From Desulfuromonadales bacterium (lineage in GTDB: Bacteria; Desulfobacterota; Desulfuromonadia; Geobacterales; Pseudopelobacteraceae), in NCBI GenBank assembly GCA_013349405.1, contig DUZS01000003.1:1-64000 (forward strand): a stretch of DNA of 64,000 bases, given 5' to 3'. The translations under genes were made by a program, and so were the position numbers. The notes under the pieces were generated by a model, which was not told the origin of the DNA, searched no databases, and saw only the letters and a program-made list of their open reading frames with translations. Position 1 is the first letter of the stretch, and every line of letters starts with the position of its first letter. Below are positions 59,616 through 64,000 of the stretch, piece by piece.

Positions 59616-61700
59616 ATGGCAAATGGCTCAGTAGACGCAATAGAGTTACAGGGACTCCGTAAAAACTCAGACATCTATGTCGCTCTGGGACTTATCGGGA
59701 TACTTGCCCTGATGATTATCCCTTTGCCGGCGTTTGTTCTCGATCTCTTCCTGGCGGCCAATATCACGATCTCCCTTTCAATTCTGCTGATTTGCCTCTA
59801 CACGACACAGCCGCTTGATTTTTCAGTTTTCCCCTCCGTACTGCTGGTTACGACACTGTTCCGACTGGCCCTGAATATTGCCTCAACCCGCCTTATACTG
59901 TTACATGGCAGTGAAGGCGTCGACTCCGCGGGCGCCGTTATCAAGGCCTTCGGACAGTTTGTCGTCGGTGGAAATTACGTCGTCGGTGCGGTATTGTTCC
60001 TGATTCTGGTGGTCATAAACTTTGTCGTAATTACGAAAGGCGCCGGCAGGGTCGCCGAAGTAGCGGCGCGCTTTACTCTGGATGCAATGCCGGGAAAGCA
60101 GATGGCCATCGATGCCGACCTTTCTGCCGGTCTGCTCACGGACAAGGAAGCAAAAATCCGCCGCCTGAAAATATCCCGTGAAGCCGATTTCTACGGGTCA
60201 ATGGACGGTGCCAGTAAATTTGTGCGCGGTGACGCCGTCGCTGGAATCATGATTGTCATGATAAATATCTTCGGTGGTTTGATTATCGGAGTCTGGCAGC
60301 AGGGTATGCCCTTCATGACCGCTCTTTCCAACTATACGCTGCTGACAATAGGGGATGGACTCGTCGCACAGATTCCTGCGCTGGTTATTTCAACTGCTGC
60401 AGGTATCCTGGTCACCCGCTCTGCAGATGAAAACAGTTTTGGCCAGGAACTCACCGGTCAGTTTTTGAATTATCCGAAAGCCTTTTTTGTTTCTTCCGGT
60501 GTCATGTTTTTGTTTGCCCTCATTCCGGGACTGCCGCATTTCGCGTTTATATTCCTGGCGGGTGTTACCTTCCTGGTTGGAAAAATGGCTCGTGAGAAGG
60601 CAGAAGTTGTAGAAGAAACGGCCCTTGCTGAATTAACCGCCGGCGAGGAATCAATAGATCAGGCGTCAAATATCCGACCTCTGGATGTACTGGAGCTGGA
60701 GGTAGGGTACGGCCTGGTACCGATGGTTGACGCTGCTCAAAGTGGAGAATTACTGGAGCGAATCCGCTCTATTCGCCGTCAGACTGCCCAGAAAATGGGT
60801 TTTGTCGTGCCGCCGATTCATATCCATGACAATCTGCAGTTGAAGCCGTATGAATATAACCTGTTGGTTCGCGGTGCGCGAGTCGGTGGGAGCGAGCTGA
60901 TCGGTCAATTTCTCGCCATGGATTCCGGTGCCGTTACGAGTAAATTTGAGGGCAATATCACGAGAGAGCCGGTATTCGGCCTGCCGGCCATCTGGATTCG
61001 GAGCGAAGATCGCGATCAGGCTCAGGTCTGCGGATACACTGTTGTTGACAGCACGACGGTTGTTGCCACCCATGTCAGTGAAATTGTCAAACGCTACTCA
61101 CATGAACTGATCGGACGTCAGGAGCTGCAACAGCTGCTTGACAATGTTGCCGCGACTGCTCCCAAAGTGGTGGATGAACTCATACCGAATCTACTCAGCC
61201 TCGGCACCGTACTGAGAGTGGTCAAAAGTCTGCTGAAAGAGGGTGTGTCAATACGCGATATGCGGACCATTCTTGAGAGCCTTGCAGACTACGCTTCCCT
61301 TACCAAAGACCCTGATGTGCTGACTGAATTTGTCCGGCAAAGCTTGGGCAGATTCATTGTTGATCAGTACAAGATTGAAGATGAAACTCTGTTACTGGCA
61401 ACAATTGACCGGGAAGTTGAAGATATGATTGCCGAAGCGATCCAGCCGTCTGATCAGGGGAATTTTCTGGCGCTTGAGCCTGCAGTTGCCCAGCAGATAA
61501 TATCGTCTGTTCGTAGTATGTCGGAACGATTCAGCTCCAGTGGGGCTCAGCCGGTATTATTGGCCTCTCCGTCGATTCGACGGCATGTCAGAAAATTGAT
61601 AGAGCGCTTTGTGCCGCACATGGCGGTGCTGTCACATAATGAAATACCTCAGAATGTTAAAATCCAGTCTCTCGGGGTGGTAAGTTTAAATGTTGGTTAA
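59616..61700 (+). CDS. flhA: Flagellar export-gate protein FlhA
   Basis: FlhA is the main gate of the flagellar type III export apparatus. The 694-residue protein has eight membrane helices in its first 320 residues, including the signature RLALNIASTRLILLHG (about 84-99) and the FHIPEP loop region (GAGRVAEVAARFTLDAMPGK). A long cytoplasmic ring domain follows (about 340-694). The ATG at 59616 gives family length; a longer reading from 59523 would run through the promoter. flhF begins inside its last codons. Confidence 0.95.
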   Translation: MANGSVDAIELQGLRKNSDIYVALGLIGILALMIIPLPAFVLDLFLAANITISLSILLICLYTTQPLDFSVFPSVLLVTTLFRLALNIASTRLILLHGSEGVDSAGAVIKAFGQFVVGGNYVVGAVLFLILVVINFVVITKGAGRVAEVAARFTLDAMPGKQMAIDADLSAGLLTDKEAKIRRLKISREADFYGSMDGASKFVRGDAVAGIMIVMINIFGGLIIGVWQQGMPFMTALSNYTLLTIGDGLVAQIPALVISTAAGILVTRSADENSFGQELTGQFLNYPKAFFVSSGVMFLFALIPGLPHFAFIFLAGVTFLVGKMAREKAEVVEETALAELTAGEESIDQASNIRPLDVLELEVGYGLVPMVDAAQSGELLERIRSIRRQTAQKMGFVVPPIHIHDNLQLKPYEYNLLVRGARVGGSELIGQFLAMDSGAVTSKFEGNITREPVFGLPAIWIRSEDRDQAQVCGYTVVDSTTVVATHVSEIVKRYSHELIGRQELQQLLDNVAATAPKVVDELIPNLLSLGTVLRVVKSLLKEGVSIRDMRTILESLADYASLTKDPDVLTEFVRQSLGRFIVDQYKIEDETLLLATIDREVEDMIAEAIQPSDQGNFLALEPAVAQQIISSVRSMSERFSSSGAQPVLLASPSIRRHVRKLIERFVPHMAVLSHNEIPQNVKIQSLGVVSLNVG

Positions 61701-63030
61701 AACATTTCAAGCGGCAAGTATGCCTGAAGCACTGCGCATGGTAAAAGCTGAACTCGGGCCGGATGCTATGATCCTTTCGACAAAAAAAGAGCGGACTGGC
61801 GGAGTTTTCGGGTTTTTCAGCAAGCAGGTTTACCGGGTGACAGCAGCGATTGATCCGGTTCGCAAGCCGGTTCCGGCTGCGGCTCCTGCAACACCGATTG
61901 TGCGTGAAGCACCGCCGCGAGAGAGGACTGCACGGGAGGAGATGGAGAGCTCAATGCTTGCACCCCTGGCAAGAGAGCTGAAAGATCTGCGCGAAAAGGT
62001 TGAATCGCTTACCCGCCGTGAAGAGGAAGCACGTGTGGTGACTAAAACTGTTGATGGAGCGGAAACGGCCGAACCGCAGGATGGAGGTATAAACCTTAAA
62101 AACATTCCCCGCGCCGATCTAGAGGACATCAAGAAGCTGCTCCTTGCGACACTGGCTAAAAGTCAGGAGGGTGGCACCAAGAGTGTTCAATGGCCAACGA
62201 TAACTGCTGAGAAGAGCGCACTGGACGGACAGTCCGGGGCAGATCTTCTGCCTGATGACTCTCCTCTGGCACGGGAGCTGGTATACAGTGGCATCTCTCC
62301 CGAACTGATCAGAAAGATAATTGATACACTCAACACTCTGCCGTTACAAAGTGGCGACCAGACTGTCAAGGGGCGTCTTGTCGAAGCACTGGGGCGCCTC
62401 ATTAAATTTGCCGGTACGCTCAAGTTGAAAAAAAATTCTCCCCGGATTATCGCACTGGTCGGGCCGACCGGAGTTGGCAAAACCACGACAACAGCGAAGC
62501 TGGCAGCTATGTATGCCCTCAATCGCGGTAACAAAGTGGCCCTTATTACCATGGATATTTTCAGGGTAGGAGCGGTCGAACAGCTTAAAACCTACTCCCG
62601 CATTATGGGTATCCCGCTTGAGGTCGCTTCTACTCCCAAAGAGCTCGAAAAAGCTGTTGAGAAACACTCTGCCTGTGATCTGATTCTTATCGATACCGCC
62701 GGTCGCAGTCACAAAGATAAGGAAAAGCTCGATGAAATGAAGAACTTCCTTGAGGACAAAATTCCGGTGGAGGTTTATCTCTGCCTTTCAGCCACCACTA
62801 AAGATCGTGAACTGGAGGAGATTTTATCCCGCTTCAGAATTTTTCAGGTAAGCAAAGTAGTGTTCACCAAAATTGATGAATGTGAAAGTTTTGGCAACAT
62901 GGTGAACCTTTTAATGAAAGATAATTTGCAGATAGCTTATTTTACTACCGGCCAGCGTGTCCCTGAAGATATTGAAATAGCGACACCGGCGAAACTGGCA
63001 GATATGATTTTTTGTGAGGGGGCAGAATGA
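61690..63030 (+). CDS. flhF: Flagellar SRP-like GTPase FlhF
   Basis: FlhF places polar flagella and controls their number. The 446-residue protein has the N-terminal B domain (MLVKTFQAASMPEALRMVKA), a Glu/Arg-rich linker (about 75-140) and the SRP-type NG domain (about 190-446), with P-loop GPTGVGKTTTTAKLA, DTAGRSHKD and TKIDE. It overlaps the flhA end by 11 bp and the next gene by 4 bp. Confidence 0.94.
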   Translation: MLVKTFQAASMPEALRMVKAELGPDAMILSTKKERTGGVFGFFSKQVYRVTAAIDPVRKPVPAAAPATPIVREAPPRERTAREEMESSMLAPLARELKDLREKVESLTRREEEARVVTKTVDGAETAEPQDGGINLKNIPRADLEDIKKLLLATLAKSQEGGTKSVQWPTITAEKSALDGQSGADLLPDDSPLARELVYSGISPELIRKIIDTLNTLPLQSGDQTVKGRLVEALGRLIKFAGTLKLKKNSPRIIALVGPTGVGKTTTTAKLAAMYALNRGNKVALITMDIFRVGAVEQLKTYSRIMGIPLEVASTPKELEKAVEKHSACDLILIDTAGRSHKDKEKLDEMKNFLEDKIPVEVYLCLSATTKDRELEEILSRFRIFQVSKVVFTKIDECESFGNMVNLLMKDNLQIAYFTTGQRVPEDIEIATPAKLADMIFCEGAE

Positions 63031-63950
63031 GCAGCGTACCGGGAACAGGCGATCAGGCAGATACTCTTCGCCAGATGGCTCGCACGGCAAAAAACAACCA
63101 AAAGGCTGATTCAGCGGCGCCCGGCGTTCTGGCTGATCAACAGGGCATCCGGGTTATTTCCGTCACCAGTGGCAAAGGGGGGGTCGGCAAGAGTAATGTC
63201 GTTTCAAATCTTGCCATAGCCCTTTCAGCCCAGGGAAAAAAGGTGTTGCTGATTGATGCCGACCTGGGACTGGGGAATCTTGATGTTCTGTTAGGACTCT
63301 CGCCCGTTTACAACCTCAATCATGTTTTGAATGGCGATAAAAGTATTATTGACATTCTGATTGACGGCCCCGCCGGCATCAAAATCATCCCGGCAGGCAC
63401 CGGCGTTCAGGAGTTGACCAGCCTGGGACAGCATGAGAAGCTGAAGTTGCTCGATGAACTGGACATGCTTGAAGAACAGTTCGACATCCTGATAGTCGAT
63501 ACAGAAGCGGGCATTTCGGAAAATGTTACCTATTTTACCGTTGCCGCGCAGGAAATTTTTGTCGTGGTAACGCCCGAGCCGACCTCAATCACCGATGCCT
63601 ATGCGTTAATCAAGCTTCTGGCAACACGCTACTCGGAACATCATTTCAAGGTACTGGTCAATATGGCCAAGGACAGCGAGGATGCGCTGGAGGTTTTCCG
63701 GAAACTGGCTAATGTTGCCGGTCGTTTTCTTGACATCTCGCTTGATTATCTGGGCTGCGTGGTCAAGGACGAAAAAGTGGTTGAAGCGGTTAAGCGTCAA
63801 AAAGCCGTCACGGAACTTTTCCCTGATTCAGAAGCGGCCCAATGCTTTAACACAATTGCCAAAAGGGTTATTGAAAACAAACGTCAGACCAGGATTAAGG
63901 GGAACATTCAGTTCTTTTTCCGCCGAATGCTTGATGCGGGGGGCAGCTAA
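63027..63950 (+). CDS. flhG: MinD-like ATPase FlhG (FleN)
   Basis: FlhG limits flagellar number and works against FlhF. The 307-residue protein has the deviant Walker A loop TSGKGGVGKSNVVSNLAIAL (about 48-67), a switch region LLIDADLGLGNLDVLLGLSP, IVDTEAGIS (Walker B type) and a C-terminal amphipathic helix for membrane binding (FFFRRML). An N-terminal segment with DTLRQMAR fits the DQA-like motif of FlhG. It overlaps flhF by 4 bp. Confidence 0.93.
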   Translation: MSSVPGTGDQADTLRQMARTAKNNQKADSAAPGVLADQQGIRVISVTSGKGGVGKSNVVSNLAIALSAQGKKVLLIDADLGLGNLDVLLGLSPVYNLNHVLNGDKSIIDILIDGPAGIKIIPAGTGVQELTSLGQHEKLKLLDELDMLEEQFDILIVDTEAGISENVTYFTVAAQEIFVVVTPEPTSITDAYALIKLLATRYSEHHFKVLVNMAKDSEDALEVFRKLANVAGRFLDISLDYLGCVVKDEKVVEAVKRQKAVTELFPDSEAAQCFNTIAKRVIENKRQTRIKGNIQFFFRRMLDAGGS

Positions 63951-63954
63951 AGGG

Positions 63955-64000
63955 ATGACCGGCGGGTGCGACATCGATTCAGGGGTAAGCCAGGCTTCCG
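63955..64000 (+). CDS. Start of a further flagellar-operon gene (partial)
   Basis: An ATG 5 bp after the flhG stop, with AGGG ahead, opens a frame that runs off the right edge; only 15 codons are visible (MTGGCDIDSGVSQAS). In many bacteria the sigma-28 gene fliA follows flhG, so that is the best guess, but the visible residues do not prove it. Confidence 0.35.
   Translation, partial: MTGGCDIDSGVSQAS

Noticed and set aside
1-64000. CRISPR array, prophage, insertion sequence or integron
   Set aside because: No regularly spaced direct repeats, transposase, integrase or phage structural gene was seen; the only tandem repeat is inside pal.

Overview
The window is a chromosomal segment of a Desulfuromonadales bacterium, most likely a Geobacter relative. 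The main reasons are: multihaem c-type cytochromes grouped with NrfD/FeS quinone-oxidoreductase genes; a gene pair matching the soluble NADPH-dependent Fe(III) reductase SfrAB; menaquinone synthesis by the futalosine route (MqnB); FolE2; an acetate-permease/DUF485 pair; and flhA-flhF-flhG. It is ordinary backbone with a few accessory signals. I see no prophage, insertion sequence, rRNA operon or CRISPR array.

Layout. 1-2450: end of an acetate-type symporter gene with its DUF485 partner, then a divergent IclR/MarR regulator pair. 2488-5734: a tightly overlapping minus-strand operon engB-folE2-glycosyltransferase-mqnB-membrane protein. 5952-13035: an ankyrin-repeat gene, then minus-strand panC, panB, a GAF-type methyl-accepting protein, fba, gluQ, ppnP and a small exported protein. 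13175-16568: a membrane diguanylate cyclase, tRNA-Lys, a DUF362 ferredoxin-like protein and dksA. 16813-22663: the Tol-Pal envelope system (tolQRAB-pal), coaBC and a metallo-beta-lactamase-fold hydrolase. 22838-24135: rubredoxin and a class V aminotransferase. 24290-29863: a six-gene respiratory operon made of two consecutive cytochrome-FeS-NrfD modules. 30135-31227: a trihaem cytochrome, a Cache-domain protein and a very short peptide gene with its own promoter and terminator. 31303-38734: a MacAB-like export system, HIT protein, M16 peptidase, transglutaminase and REC-GGDEF protein. 38810-45148: rpe, rsmB, a radical SAM/DUF2344 protein and RNase G. 45250-51736: a ribbon-helix-helix regulator, a sigma-54 activator with a hydrogenase-like N-terminal half, a two-component system and an M29 aminopeptidase. 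51972-58680: sfrB-sfrA, a second radical SAM protein and a small CxxC protein. 58789-64000: ssb, then flhA-flhF-flhG and the start of one more gene.

The most interesting part is 45250-48042. A sigma-54 enhancer-binding protein carries an N-terminal ferredoxin plus [FeFe]-hydrogenase-like domain in which the four cysteine ligands of the cubane cluster appear kept, while the proton-transfer cysteine is replaced by histidine. A near-consensus sigma-54 promoter lies just downstream of its gene, reading into a ribbon-helix-helix gene. An 18-bp dyad lies about 110-130 bp upstream of that promoter's predicted start, and a related dyad lies ahead of the activator's own gene. Together these suggest a small redox- or H2-responsive circuit. 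A second candidate novelty is the isolated 20-codon gene at 31094-31156. All functional calls rest on reading the sequence and family knowledge; no database search was run.
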